Shown in pieces: positions 45,097 to 53,799 of a DNA stretch of 64,000 nt. Under the pieces are notes generated by a model, which saw nothing but the letters and a program-made list of their open reading frames with translations, was not told the origin of the DNA and did not search any database. Origin of the DNA: Pseudoxanthomonas wuyuanensis (GTDB lineage: Bacteria > Pseudomonadota > Gammaproteobacteria > Xanthomonadales > Xanthomonadaceae); contig NZ_OCND01000002.1 in assembly GCF_900215535.1 (NCBI RefSeq), positions 535,604-599,603 of the forward strand, in the 5' to 3' direction. Numbering within the stretch: the first letter of the stretch is position 1; each line of letters opens with the position of its first letter. A program made the position numbers and the translations under genes.

Positions 45097-47001
45097 TTAC
45101 GCCCTCGACTCCAAGGCGGAGACGCGGTCAGTTAACCCGCGCAGCGCGGCGCACGCTAGAACGAACAGCGGCTGATAGTTGATGCCATCCGGGGCGCCGT
45201 TGTTGGTGCGCGTGACAACAAAATCCAGCGGCCCATCCGCCAGTTCCTCCGCAATGGCCCCCGCCGCATGACTCCCATCCGCCCTCATGCGGTACGTCAC
45301 CCAACGAACGCCGGACAGTAGCGTCAACGCGTCGCTCGCGGATATCGTTTCGATGCGCCGCTTGTACCTACGGCTCGATGACTGCGCAAAAGCGGGCGCC
45401 GTGACCGTTCCGCCAACTAACAAAGGGGCGGATACGAGCTGGTATTTGCTGCCGTCAAAATACAGGTAGCGGCTTCCATTGCCGAAGTAAATCACGCCCG
45501 TTCCGTTGCCGCGCGATGCGGTGACATCTTGAAACGTCACGGCAGCGTTCAATGTCGCCTTCGCATTCAGCGTCGCTTGAAGGTTGGCAACGTCTGCGAT
45601 TGACATTGCAAGCGCCGCCTTCACCTGTGCGGGCGTAGAGGGTCGAATGTAGTTGTCCGTCGCCCCGCCCGCATTCACCTGCGTCATGATGGCGCCGATA
45701 TTGGCGTTCAGGGAGGCATACTCGGAACGGAATAGCCGGGCATGAATGTCGCCTGAGGCATCACGCGCGACGATCTTCGAAGCGTTCGATGTCGTCGTCG
45801 CATCGACGGCCCATGTCGTTGAGGCGCCGCCGTTGTAGTTGCTGCCGGTGAGGTAGCTTCCCCGCGTCAGAGTCGTGTGCGTATGGGCCGATGACGCAAA
45901 CGCGGGGACGCCAGACAGGCGCGCCCAGGGCACGGTGCCGTTCGTCATCTGTCCGGCGGTATCGAACCGAACCGTTGTGGCGTCATTGAAAGTGAAGTAC
46001 ACGGATCCGTCGGAGCCGATTCGAATCGAGCCGCCCACCGCTCCGTTGGCCCGGTCGGCGTTCAGCCGTATCCAGGCCGATTCACCGGTGCCTCCGCCTG
46101 TCATCGCGTCAACCTTCGAGATGGCGGGGATGACCGGAATTCGTGCGAGGTCCAGCGTGCCGCTGGTGATGTCACCGGCGCTATGCTGGTGCGCCACGGC
46201 AGCCTTTGCATTCAGTGCGCTCTGCAAGCCAGTGACGCTCGCTATCGTGTGCTCATGAACTTCTGGCGCGAACGCAGGAACGTTAGTGAGGTTTTCGAAG
46301 TCGTGGTAATAGGCGCCGTGCTGGCCGTCCAGCATGTCGGCGTCCAGGCTATTGCCCGCACCTTCGTTACGCAGCGACGCGCTACCCAGGCCCAGAGCGG
46401 CACGCAACAGCGCCGCTGTGGCGAGGTTGAGCAGGCCTTTCACGAACCCGCTGGGGGCACCGTCGCCAAAGCGCGCATTCAGTGCCAACCGCAGGGTGGC
46501 CGGCGTGATGGCTGCGACGCCGCTTTCGCCGGCCATCGCTTCGGTCGCCGTCGCCAGTTTCAGCACGCCGTAGACGGACGGAGTGGCAATCGGGTTGGTC
46601 CAGTTGGTGTCGCCGAATTCCAACACCGTGGCATTCAGGCCCGCGAACTGAATATCGCAAGACAGCAGCAGGATGGCCTGCGCCGATTTCTCCAAGATCA
46701 CCTCGGCCTGGGCGTACCAGGCCAGCAGCGTTCCGTCCTCCAGGTACAAGGCAAAGGCGCGCATCCCGTAGACCGCACTGGTGTCGTCGCGAATGGTGAC
46801 GTGAACGGTATCGTCGGCCACCACCTGGCCGGAGAATGTCGCCAGGCGCTTGATCTCGCCTTGCAGTACATCTCCGGCGACGCCAGCAGCGGAGTCGCTC
46901 ACGCCAATCTGGGCAATGCGCAGGCCGGAGGTGCCAGTGTTGTCCGCATTGACCAGGGCGGCACGGCCCTGCGGGGTGAGGATGATGGGCAAGCCGCTCA
47001 C
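45097..47001 (-). CDS. H: Tail fibre protein H with C-terminal self-cleaving chaperone-like domain
   Basis: The 634-residue fibre starts at GTG 47001 (SGLPIILTPQGRAALVNADN), the P2-type phage-tail-collar N-terminus. It has a repetitive shaft (LNAKAAVAHQHSAGDITSGT, LQATLNAKATLNAAVTFQ) and a C-terminal S74-type intramolecular chaperone (SSSRRYKRRIETISASDAL, HAAGAIAEELADG). The tip before the chaperone should decide receptor choice. A longer frame to 47259 is antisense-like and rejected. Confidence 0.9.
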   Translation of the reverse strand: MSGLPIILTPQGRAALVNADNTGTSGLRIAQIGVSDSAAGVAGDVLQGEIKRLATFSGQVVADDTVHVTIRDDTSAVYGMRAFALYLEDGTLLAWYAQAEVILEKSAQAILLLSCDIQFAGLNATVLEFGDTNWTNPIATPSVYGVLKLATATEAMAGESGVAAITPATLRLALNARFGDGAPSGFVKGLLNLATAALLRAALGLGSASLRNEGAGNSLDADMLDGQHGAYYHDFENLTNVPAFAPEVHEHTIASVTGLQSALNAKAAVAHQHSAGDITSGTLDLARIPVIPAISKVDAMTGGGTGESAWIRLNADRANGAVGGSIRIGSDGSVYFTFNDATTVRFDTAGQMTNGTVPWARLSGVPAFASSAHTHTTLTRGSYLTGSNYNGGASTTWAVDATTTSNASKIVARDASGDIHARLFRSEYASLNANIGAIMTQVNAGGATDNYIRPSTPAQVKAALAMSIADVANLQATLNAKATLNAAVTFQDVTASRGNGTGVIYFGNGSRYLYFDGSKYQLVSAPLLVGGTVTAPAFAQSSSRRYKRRIETISASDALTLLSGVRWVTYRMRADGSHAAGAIAEELADGPLDFVVTRTNNGAPDGINYQPLFVLACAALRGLTDRVSALESRA

Positions 47002-47009
47002 GCGTACTC

Positions 47010-47558
47010 CTAGGCGTCGAAGGCCTGCAGGTAGAACCGGCGATACACCGCCGCGCGGGCTGCACCGCCCACGCCGATGCCACCGATGCCCTGCAGGCCT
47101 TGGGTGAAAGTGAAATGGGAGCGGACCGGTTTGGTCCGCTCGACTTCGGCAATAACGTCCTCGACGTACTGGGCGGTGGCGGTCTCGCCGCCTTCGCCCT
47201 GCAGGGTGAGGACCATTTCGAACGTGTGCGGCGGCCCGGGCGGTTCCAGCTGCCACCACTCACGCAGTTGCACCGCGCCGCCGAAGGCCGCCACGACCTG
47301 ACGCACACTCTCGGCGGTGCCTTTGCGTCTCTGAATCTCAATGGCGTTGCGCACGCGGGAGCGCTTGATGTGTTCCGGCCAGCTGCTGCGCCAAGCATCG
47401 ATCGACAACGCCCACGCCAGCCAGGGCAGCAGTTCGATGGGGCATTCGTCGGGATTCCACACGTGTCGATGACGCATGGGGACATCCGCAAGACGCGCCA
47501 TCGCTTGCTCGATGGCCCGCTCAGCTTTCGACGCATTGGGCGGCAGCAGGCTATTCAT
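47010..47558 (-). CDS. I: Phage tail protein I
   Basis: The 182-residue P2 gpI homologue begins MNSLLPPNASKAERAIEQAM and contains WNPDECPIELLPWLAWALS. It is part of the baseplate wedge. ATG at 47570 adds four residues. It overlaps J by eight bases. Confidence 0.94.
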   Translation of the reverse strand: MNSLLPPNASKAERAIEQAMARLADVPMRHRHVWNPDECPIELLPWLAWALSIDAWRSSWPEHIKRSRVRNAIEIQRRKGTAESVRQVVAAFGGAVQLREWWQLEPPGPPHTFEMVLTLQGEGGETATAQYVEDVIAEVERTKPVRSHFTFTQGLQGIGGIGVGGAARAAVYRRFYLQAFDA

Positions 47559-48441
47559 CCACGCCGCCATGCGCCACGTCGATCAACGTGCACCAGGTGG
47601 CCTGCGTGCGGTCGACCACCACATCGGCGGCGGGCAGGTCGATCTCCACGCGCTGCACGCCTTCGGAGTGCAGGACGGAGTAGATGCCCGACAGGGGTAC
47701 GTCACGGCCCAATCGGTGCGATCCGGCGATGTACGCCTCCAGGCGCCGCATGGACTCGGCCAGCACCAGCGCCGAGTCCGGGCCGGCGTAGGTGTATACG
47801 CGCGCCACGATCTGGTAGTTCACCACCTCCGCGCCTTGCACGGTGACGTGATCGGTGAGCGGGCGCACGGCGTCATCCACCAGCGCTCCGGCTACCGTCT
47901 CAATCAGTGCGGGCGCGGCGCTTCCGTCGCCTTGTCGCGACAACACCGTGACGATGACCTCGCCGGGACTCGGGCTGGTGGCGCTGGCATCCAGCACGTC
48001 GGAATGCGAGTTCAAGGCGTGGAAGATGTAGGCGCCTTCCGGTCCGGCGACAGAGAAGCCCTCCGGCGCCAGCTGGATTCGCCGGCGGAAGTCGGTGTCG
48101 CTCTCGTAGGTGGGCGGAATGCTTTGCGACGGGTCGCCGGCATCCAACTGGTGGCGCTGCACGCCCAGCAGAGCGCCCAGATGGTCGAGATCCGCGCCTT
48201 TGGCGTAGGCCAGCATCACCGCACGGACGCTGTCGTTGGCGCGCTGGCGCACGTTCATTTCACGGTAGGCCGCCACCTGCAGCAGCTTGTAGGTGGGATC
48301 GGATTCGGCCAGGGCATCGAACTGCGGATCCAGAAGACGCAGGTGGGCCAGCATCTGCGCGAAGATGACCTCGAAGTCCAAGGTCTCGACGACTTCGGGC
48401 GCAGGCAGGCGCGAGAGATCAACAGCGGTGAAGGTGGACAT
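47551..48441 (-). CDS. J: Baseplate assembly protein J
   Basis: The 296-residue P2 gpJ homologue has an N-terminal LSRLPAPEVVETLDFEVIF motif and the YESDTDFRRRIQLAPEGFS segment typical of gpJ/gp47-like wedge proteins. Order J-I-H is P2-like. Confidence 0.95.
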   Translation of the reverse strand: MSTFTAVDLSRLPAPEVVETLDFEVIFAQMLAHLRLLDPQFDALAESDPTYKLLQVAAYREMNVRQRANDSVRAVMLAYAKGADLDHLGALLGVQRHQLDAGDPSQSIPPTYESDTDFRRRIQLAPEGFSVAGPEGAYIFHALNSHSDVLDASATSPSPGEVIVTVLSRQGDGSAAPALIETVAGALVDDAVRPLTDHVTVQGAEVVNYQIVARVYTYAGPDSALVLAESMRRLEAYIAGSHRLGRDVPLSGIYSVLHSEGVQRVEIDLPAADVVVDRTQATWCTLIDVAHGGVDE

Positions 48442-48523
48442 GCCGGCCGTAACGGAAGGGGACCGGAGTAGGGTCTTGCGCGCGCGATGCGCCGACCATT
48501 CGGGTCGCGTGTGCGCGCCGGGG

Positions 48524-48976
48524 TTACACGTCGCCGAAGTGATCCAGCAACAGGTCGCGGATCAGCTCGCGGCTGTGAGGCGAGAAACCCAGCAGCTTGC
48601 GTTGCTCATAGCGCACGCGCGGGCCACCCGGTCGCACGCTGTCCATGCGGCCCTCTTGATGCACGCGGGCGATATGCGCCACCCGGCCGAGGAACCCGAC
48701 CGTGACCTCGTTCGGGTTGGCGCGCACCTTGAGGTGGCGGGCCTGCCGCAACTTGGCGAACATCACGCCCCGCTTGATGCGGCCGGTACGCGCGCGCAGC
48801 GGTACCTTGCGCGGCACATAGGGCGAACCGTCCGGGTTGGCCTGGCGCGCGATGCGCTTGCTCTCGTGTTGCCGCAGGGCGGTGCCGATGCGGCGGGCGA
48901 GCCGCGAACGTGCCGCCGGCGCCATGTCGGCCAACAGCGGCGCCAGCCAGTCTTCCAACTGCTGCAGTTCATCCAC
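48524..48976 (-). CDS. S: Phage virion morphogenesis / tail completion protein S
   Basis: The 150-residue protein begins MDELQQLEDWLAPLLADMAP and contains TGRIKRGVMFAKLRQARHL and RVHQEGRMDSV, as in the P2 gpS family. It overlaps R by eight bases. Confidence 0.93.
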   Translation of the reverse strand: MDELQQLEDWLAPLLADMAPAARSRLARRIGTALRQHESKRIARQANPDGSPYVPRKVPLRARTGRIKRGVMFAKLRQARHLKVRANPNEVTVGFLGRVAHIARVHQEGRMDSVRPGGPRVRYEQRKLLGFSPHSRELIRDLLLDHFGDV

Positions 48977-49448
48977 CCGGTGCGTCCCACTCGGCGGCCA
49001 GTTCGCCCATCACGTATAGCTGCCAGTGCCGCGCGGGCAGCGGCCCGTCGATCAGCGGTTCGGGAAAGTGTTCCACCTCCACGCGACCGTCTGCGTGGCG
49101 GTGCACGCCCACCCGCTCGGTCAGCGGCAGGGTGAGTTCCACATCCACCTTGTCGTTGGCCAGCACCTCGGCCTCGAAGCGGATTTGTTCGCGCAGGCGG
49201 TCGTTGGCCAACAGTTCGGACTGGTGGGCGCGGACCCAGTCCAGCAGCGGCACCATCAGCGCATCGGGGTGCCCGCCAAAATCGGTCACCACCAGCTTGA
49301 GCGTGTACCGGTACTCGAACGACGCGCCCGGTGCCAGCGTGGACACCACGCTGCCGCCTTCGATGAACACCAGCAGGCGCTCCGGATCCCGGCGCAAGTC
49401 TTCGACGGCCGCGCTCAGGTGGTCGCGCAGGGACTGCGGTTTGTTCAT
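48969..49448 (-). CDS. R: Phage tail completion protein R
   Basis: The 159-residue protein begins MNKPQSLRDHLSAAVEDLRR and has the gpR features FEYRYTLKLVVTDFGG and VELTLPLTERVGVH. It acts in tail completion. The four-base overlap with Rz is a polycistronic arrangement seen in P2 relatives. Confidence 0.93.
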   Translation of the reverse strand: MNKPQSLRDHLSAAVEDLRRDPERLLVFIEGGSVVSTLAPGASFEYRYTLKLVVTDFGGHPDALMVPLLDWVRAHQSELLANDRLREQIRFEAEVLANDKVDVELTLPLTERVGVHRHADGRVEVEHFPEPLIDGPLPARHWQLYVMGELAAEWDAPGG

Positions 49449-49972
49449 GGTGCGGCCTGCGCCGCCGGGCAGGACGCGCGGATGTAGTCCTGCAGGCCGA
49501 TTACCTGTTCGCCGAGGGCGTGGTACTGGGTGTAGTTGTCGGCGACGGTTTCGGCGATGGCAGAGAGCGTAAGGCCGGGGGCGGGCGCATCAGGATCTCC
49601 GGTGGAGGGTTCCGCGGCGGTGTTGGCGGCGGCGGCGTTGTGGATGCGCACGAAGCCAACAGGAATAACGCAAGCGGCGTCAGCTTCCGGGGTGACATAG
49701 ACGGGAATCTCCTTCGTGATGGTCTTGCCTTGGACGTAGACGGTCTGCACGCGGTCGACGTACTGGGTCACCACACGCACGTTGGCGCGTGCCAGGCGCG
49801 TTTCCTCCTGCGCGGTGTCCCGCTCGCCCTCGACGGCCTTGACGCGCGCCAGCGCCTCGCGCGTAGCCTGCTGGGCGGCGTCGATGCGGTGCTGCTGCCA
49901 GACGCCGCCGCCGACCAGGGCAGCGATCAGGGCAAGGATCAGCAGCGTCACGATGGCGCGGGGGGAGGGCAT
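49445..49972 (-). CDS. Rz: Inner-membrane spanin Rz
   Basis: The 175-residue protein has an N-terminal membrane anchor (VTLLILALIAALVGGGVW), a periplasmic coiled coil (about 30-70) and a conserved YVTPEADAACVIPVGFVRIH segment. This is the LysB/Rz i-spanin layout. With the nested Rz1 it fuses inner and outer membrane at lysis. Confidence 0.85.
   Translation of the reverse strand: MPSPRAIVTLLILALIAALVGGGVWQQHRIDAAQQATREALARVKAVEGERDTAQEETRLARANVRVVTQYVDRVQTVYVQGKTITKEIPVYVTPEADAACVIPVGFVRIHNAAAANTAAEPSTGDPDAPAPGLTLSAIAETVADNYTQYHALGEQVIGLQDYIRASCPAAQAAP
49501..49698 (-). CDS. Rz1: Outer-membrane spanin lipoprotein Rz1 nested in Rz
   Basis: A 65-residue frame wholly inside Rz in another register has a short signal peptide and lipobox LFLLASC. 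A proline-rich mature sequence (STTPPPPTPPRNPPPEI) follows. This is the diagnostic design of Rz1/LysC o-spanins. Confidence 0.85.
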   Translation of the reverse strand: MSPRKLTPLALFLLASCASTTPPPPTPPRNPPPEILMRPPPALRSLPSPKPSPTTTPSTTPSANR

Positions 49973-49975
49973 GGG

Positions 49976-50608
49976 TCAGGCTGCCAACAGGGCGAGGGCG
50001 CGGTTGGTGCGGGTGATGCGGTCGGACAGGCCTTCGGGTGTGCGCTTGGAGCGCGCGTTGCCCAGGTTGATCTTCTTGGACAGGCCCACCGTATCGTTGG
50101 CATCGGCCAGTGCGTTCAGCCCGTTGAGCTTCCAGTACGCTGCCGCAGCACGGGCGCCGGTGGTGATCTCGAACAGCAAATCCGGTTGCTCGGCCAGCGG
50201 CAGGTCCAGCATCTTGCCGATGGCGATGTATTGGTTCTTCAGGCTGATCTGTATGGGGCCTCGCCCGCGATAGCGCCATCCGTCGCCGCTGGCCACGTTG
50301 CCGTTGCCTTCGCGGTTGGCGTAGACGAAATTCGCCAGCGCCTGCGGGTTGCGCGTGTACTTCGGCGCCTCCGCTGGGGTGATGCGCTGGCCGAACACTT
50401 CCAGCAGGCGCGGCTGGGAGTAGTTCAGCCCTTCCTCGATCTTGGACAGGCTCAGGCTCTCGTGGCCAGTCTGCGCGTAGAAGTGCGCCGCGCGGCGCTT
50501 GCTGTTGATGCCGAACTCGCGCATGGCGGCGGCCAGCGCGGTGTTCCACCGTTCGGCACGCACGGGTGGGCACTGCATGATGTGAGCGAGTAGGGGAGCG
50601 GTAATCAT
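49976..50608 (-). CDS. Endolysin, GH19 chitinase-like
   Basis: The 210-residue muralytic enzyme has the GH19 catalytic Glu in FYAQTGHESLSLSKIEEGLN and the YRGRGPIQISLKNQY motif. It cleaves peptidoglycan during lysis. There is no signal sequence, so a holin is required, and two holin-like genes precede it. P2 itself has a different lysozyme (gpK). Confidence 0.92.
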   Translation of the reverse strand: MITAPLLAHIMQCPPVRAERWNTALAAAMREFGINSKRRAAHFYAQTGHESLSLSKIEEGLNYSQPRLLEVFGQRITPAEAPKYTRNPQALANFVYANREGNGNVASGDGWRYRGRGPIQISLKNQYIAIGKMLDLPLAEQPDLLFEITTGARAAAAYWKLNGLNALADANDTVGLSKKINLGNARSKRTPEGLSDRITRTNRALALLAA

Positions 50609-50883
50609 CAATCGACCTTGAGGATGCGCGCCACGTTGCCTCGGGCGCGAAAGGACAGGACGGCCAGCACCAGCAGCACGCCCAGTTGCCACCCGCTGGG
50701 GTGCGAGCGCGCCCCGATCAGCAAGATCTGCAGCGCTTGGCCACCCGTGCAGGCGACCAGCCCCCAGGCGCACACGCTCACGCCGATGCGGTAGCGCGTG
50801 CCCGGCGCGCGACGGTAGGTCATGAGGCGGCCGCAGATGGCGCTGCAGGCGGCGAAGGTGAGGAAGGTGACGAGGTCAGGCAC
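50608..50883 (-). CDS. Holin-like membrane protein (second lysis gene)
   Basis: The 91-residue protein has about three hydrophobic segments (VTFLTFAACSAICGRLM, VSVCAWGLVACTGGQALQIL, LGVLLVLAVLSF) and a basic C-terminus, like 3-TM phage holins or their partners. It overlaps the endolysin start by one base and the upstream holin gene by eight. Confidence 0.78.
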   Translation of the reverse strand: MPDLVTFLTFAACSAICGRLMTYRRAPGTRYRIGVSVCAWGLVACTGGQALQILLIGARSHPSGWQLGVLLVLAVLSFRARGNVARILKVD

Positions 50884-51232
50884 GGGGCGGGCCTCCGCGA
50901 CGTATCCAGCTGAAATCGAGCGACTTGCATTTCTCGATCACCGCCAGCGTGATGGTGATGATGGCGGCCGACGCGAAGAACGCCGCCAATCCGGACGACT
51001 TGAGCGGCACGAACCGAAGCAGATCCGGCGTGGCCAGGTAGCCCGCGATGACGCTCACCAGCAGGTAGATGACGCGCAGCCAGATCCCCAGCGACGGCGC
51101 CGAGACGACGAACAAGGTGCCGCCCGCGAAGGCGCCTACCAGCGCGTCGCCGTCGATGCCCGGCAGCAACGCCGCCAGACCGATACCGGTGGCCAGCACC
51201 GCGATAGAGGAGGTGGAGGTGGGTTCGGCCAT
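50876..51232 (-). CDS. Holin-like membrane protein (first lysis gene)
   Basis: The 118-residue protein has membrane segments around GLAALLPGIDGDALVGAFAG, WLRVIYLLVSVIAGYLA and AAFFASAAIITITLAVI, and a charged tail. It follows X by three bases. One of the two membrane proteins is probably the holin and the other an antiholin or pinholin-type partner; sequence does not say which. Confidence 0.75.
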   Translation of the reverse strand: MAEPTSTSSIAVLATGIGLAALLPGIDGDALVGAFAGGTLFVVSAPSLGIWLRVIYLLVSVIAGYLATPDLLRFVPLKSSGLAAFFASAAIITITLAVIEKCKSLDFSWIRRGGPPRA

Positions 51233-51235
51233 TGG

Positions 51236-51448
51236 TCAGTCCCATAGCTGGACCAGCGCCCGCGTGGCGGGCGTCTGGGCGGTGGTGAGGTCGGGCAGCA
51301 CGATGGCAGTGCCGTGCGGTAGCACTGCACCGAAATCGGCCAGGCCGGGGTTGAGTTCCAACGCCTTCTCCACGACGCCCGCGGTCGCGCCGAGGTGGCG
51401 GTAGCACAGCAGGTCCAGCGTGTCGCCCTGCATGGCGTGGACGCGCAT
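51236..51448 (-). CDS. X: Phage tail protein X
   Basis: The 70-residue LysM-like protein begins MRVHAMQGDTLDLLCYRHLG, the P2 gpX signature. It overlaps L by one base. It functions in tail assembly at the hub. Confidence 0.94.
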   Translation of the reverse strand: MRVHAMQGDTLDLLCYRHLGATAGVVEKALELNPGLADFGAVLPHGTAIVLPDLTTAQTPATRALVQLWD

Positions 51449-51912
51449 CAGATCAGCTCCACGGTGACGCGCGACTGGCCTTTCAGGTCGCGGATGGCCC
51501 AGCGCTGGTCGCGGCGCAGCTCATCAATGGAGGGCGTCAAGTCATCGGCGCGCTGGTTGGCGCTGTCGCTGGCATCAAAGGAGCGGTAGCGTTCGGTCAG
51601 TTCGGCCGCCGCGCAGCAGGCGATAGCGCGCTGGTACAGCTGCACCAGGCGCGAGGTGCCATCGACGGCTTCCGTGGGCACGTCGGCCAACGTGCCGTAG
51701 CCGGCCGCGTGCTGCGTTGCGCGCCAGTCGGCCAGGTCATCATTGACCATCATCATCGCCGCCACGACCGCCGCGCGCAGGCGCTCGGCGGCGATGGCGC
51801 CGTCCAGCCGCATACGCGCCCGGATCTCGTCCGGCTTCACCGGCGGCCAGAAGGGACCGTTGGCAATGTCGGTGGCCGGCGCGGTGGTGCCGTTGGCAAT
51901 GAATCCGCTCAT
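51448..51912 (-). CDS. L: Head completion/stabilisation protein L
   Basis: The 154-residue P2 gpL homologue shows IANGPFWPPVKPDEIRARMR near the start and AAELTERYRSFDASDSANQR. It completes filled heads after packaging. Confidence 0.93.
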   Translation of the reverse strand: MSGFIANGTTAPATDIANGPFWPPVKPDEIRARMRLDGAIAAERLRAAVVAAMMMVNDDLADWRATQHAAGYGTLADVPTEAVDGTSRLVQLYQRAIACCAAAELTERYRSFDASDSANQRADDLTPSIDELRRDQRWAIRDLKGQSRVTVELI

Positions 51913-52011
51913 GGAGCCTCGAATAAATCGCCGGTGGTCGGGGCTTCACCGCAACGGGAGAGATGACGTTGCGGATCAGCCCCGAGCCGGCGGGGTCGCG
52001 GGGACGCTCGG

Positions 52012-52722
52012 TTAGCCGCGGGTGCCGGTCTCGCTGGCAGCGGCGTGTTTCTTCAGCAGGCGCTCGGCGCGCTCCAAATCCTTCTTGCCCCCGCAGGCGC
52101 CATGCAGTTCGATGGCGCGTTTCAGGTCGGCCACGCACTGCCTCAGGGCGCCGCCGGAGAGAGGAGTGTCATCGCTCACGTTGCGCAGGACGGCGCGGCC
52201 AGCGGCCAGGTAGAGCTTGGCGCGCACCTGGTCGGGCATGTCCTGCTCGGCGGTCAGCGCCGTGGCGCGCGCGATCACCGCCGGATCGAAATCGCCGTCC
52301 TGAGTCTGGAGCGCCGCCTCGGCGATCTCCTCGGCAATCAGGCAGCCGGTGGTGCGCTTGAAGCGGTCGGGCATTTCCAGCCGGTGGCGCAGCACGTAGT
52401 CGGCCAGATCCAGCGCCGGCTGGTACAGGCCCGCGTCGATGCACCAGACCATCACGGTGGTGACCACTTCGTCCTGGCTGCCAGCATCGGCCGCCAGCAC
52501 GCCTTCGATGTAGGCGTTGTACTCGTGCAGCGCGTCGCGCTTGAACTCGGCCTTGCCTTCCTCCGACTGGATCTGCTTTAGACGCAGGCGGTGTTCTTGC
52601 AGCAACATCATGTGCCGCTCGAACTCGGTGCCGCCGGCGCGCAGGGCGCCGGCTTGCTGCCTCAAGGCTTCCGCTGCCGCGAGGATGCGGGTGCGGTGCC
52701 GTTTTGCGGGACTGTCGGCCAT
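52012..52722 (-). CDS. M: Terminase small subunit / endonuclease M
   Basis: The 236-residue P2 gpM homologue begins MADSPAKRHRTRILAAAEAL and contains EEGKAEFKRDALHEYNAYIE and TTVMVWCIDAGLYQPALDLA. It works with P in cos cutting. It lies seven bases after N. Confidence 0.93.
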   Translation of the reverse strand: MADSPAKRHRTRILAAAEALRQQAGALRAGGTEFERHMMLLQEHRLRLKQIQSEEGKAEFKRDALHEYNAYIEGVLAADAGSQDEVVTTVMVWCIDAGLYQPALDLADYVLRHRLEMPDRFKRTTGCLIAEEIAEAALQTQDGDFDPAVIARATALTAEQDMPDQVRAKLYLAAGRAVLRNVSDDTPLSGGALRQCVADLKRAIELHGACGGKKDLERAERLLKKHAAASETGTRG

Positions 52723-52728
52723 GAGGGG

Positions 52729-53745
52729 TTAGGCCTCGATCTCGATGTTCTCGATCACGCAGCCCAGGCCATAGTCCTCGACCACGTAGGCGTCGTTGGA
52801 CGACTCGTAGTTGGCCACGCGGTTCTTCTCCGGTTCCTCTTTGACGTGGCGGCGGCGGCCGCCGATCTGCCAGTACAGCGACAGGTTGCCCAGCGAGGTG
52901 ATGAGGATCGCGTTGTCGGGGCAGTACGGCACCTCGGCCGCCTGCAGGCCGCCGAGCCGGCGCTGCGACAGGATCACGTCGGTGGCCAGCTTCTCGGTGG
53001 ACGGCTGGTCTTGATTCACCAGCGGGAAATACTTGTCGTGCAGCAAGCTGCGGCCGACCACCACCACCAAGCCCGGATCGCGGCGGTGCCACGGGTCGAT
53101 CAGGTTGCTCACCGCGTCGTACACCAGCGCGTCCAGGTTCTTATAGTCCGCCCCCGCGCTCGGACCGATGATGACTTTGTCGGCCGTCTTGCCGGTGTCC
53201 AGCACGCGGGCCGGGGCGTCGGACCGGTACTTCTGCAGCCAGCCGATGTTCACGTCTTCCAGCATCGGGTTGGCTTCGCGATTGGTCGTGGCCGCCGCCG
53301 AGGTGCCATGGAAACCGATCAGCAGGCGATCCAACGCCTGGCGCTTGACGATGGCATCGCGCAGGATGGTCTGGAACTCGGGTCGGTGCGCCCAGGCATC
53401 GAGCAGCGAATATTTGAGCCCGGTGTCGAAGTCGGTCTGTTTGCACTCGTAACCGGTGCTATCGGTCTGACCCACGTCGCGCGGTTGGCGAACCGCGGCG
53501 CCGGTCGTGTCGGTGCGGCCGGCGATGGTGCCGGCGACGCCGATGCCGACCTTGTCGCCCTTGAGTTCCTCGACGCCGATGATCTGGATCCGATTCAGGA
53601 ACTCGCTGGATTCCTGCGTGCGCTGTTCCAGCTTCTGCTGCACGACGGGATCGACGTTGAACACGACGGTGGCCGAATCGACTTGGTTGAGCTGGGCGAC
53701 CTGCGCCAGGTAGGCGTTGAACAGGCGGCGAGTGTTGTTGCGCAT
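52729..53745 (-). CDS. N: Major capsid protein N
   Basis: The 338-residue HK97-fold capsid protein begins MRNNTRRLFNAYLAQVAQLN, as in P2 gpN, with conserved YECKQTDFDTGLKYSLLDAW and DYGLGCVIENIEIE. The N-terminus is normally trimmed by O. Confidence 0.96.
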   Translation of the reverse strand: MRNNTRRLFNAYLAQVAQLNQVDSATVVFNVDPVVQQKLEQRTQESSEFLNRIQIIGVEELKGDKVGIGVAGTIAGRTDTTGAAVRQPRDVGQTDSTGYECKQTDFDTGLKYSLLDAWAHRPEFQTILRDAIVKRQALDRLLIGFHGTSAAATTNREANPMLEDVNIGWLQKYRSDAPARVLDTGKTADKVIIGPSAGADYKNLDALVYDAVSNLIDPWHRRDPGLVVVVGRSLLHDKYFPLVNQDQPSTEKLATDVILSQRRLGGLQAAEVPYCPDNAILITSLGNLSLYWQIGGRRRHVKEEPEKNRVANYESSNDAYVVEDYGLGCVIENIEIEA

Positions 53746-53799
53746 GGCGGTGTGGTCTCCGGGAAAACGTAAAGGGGCGAAGGTCGGTGGCGGGACGAA

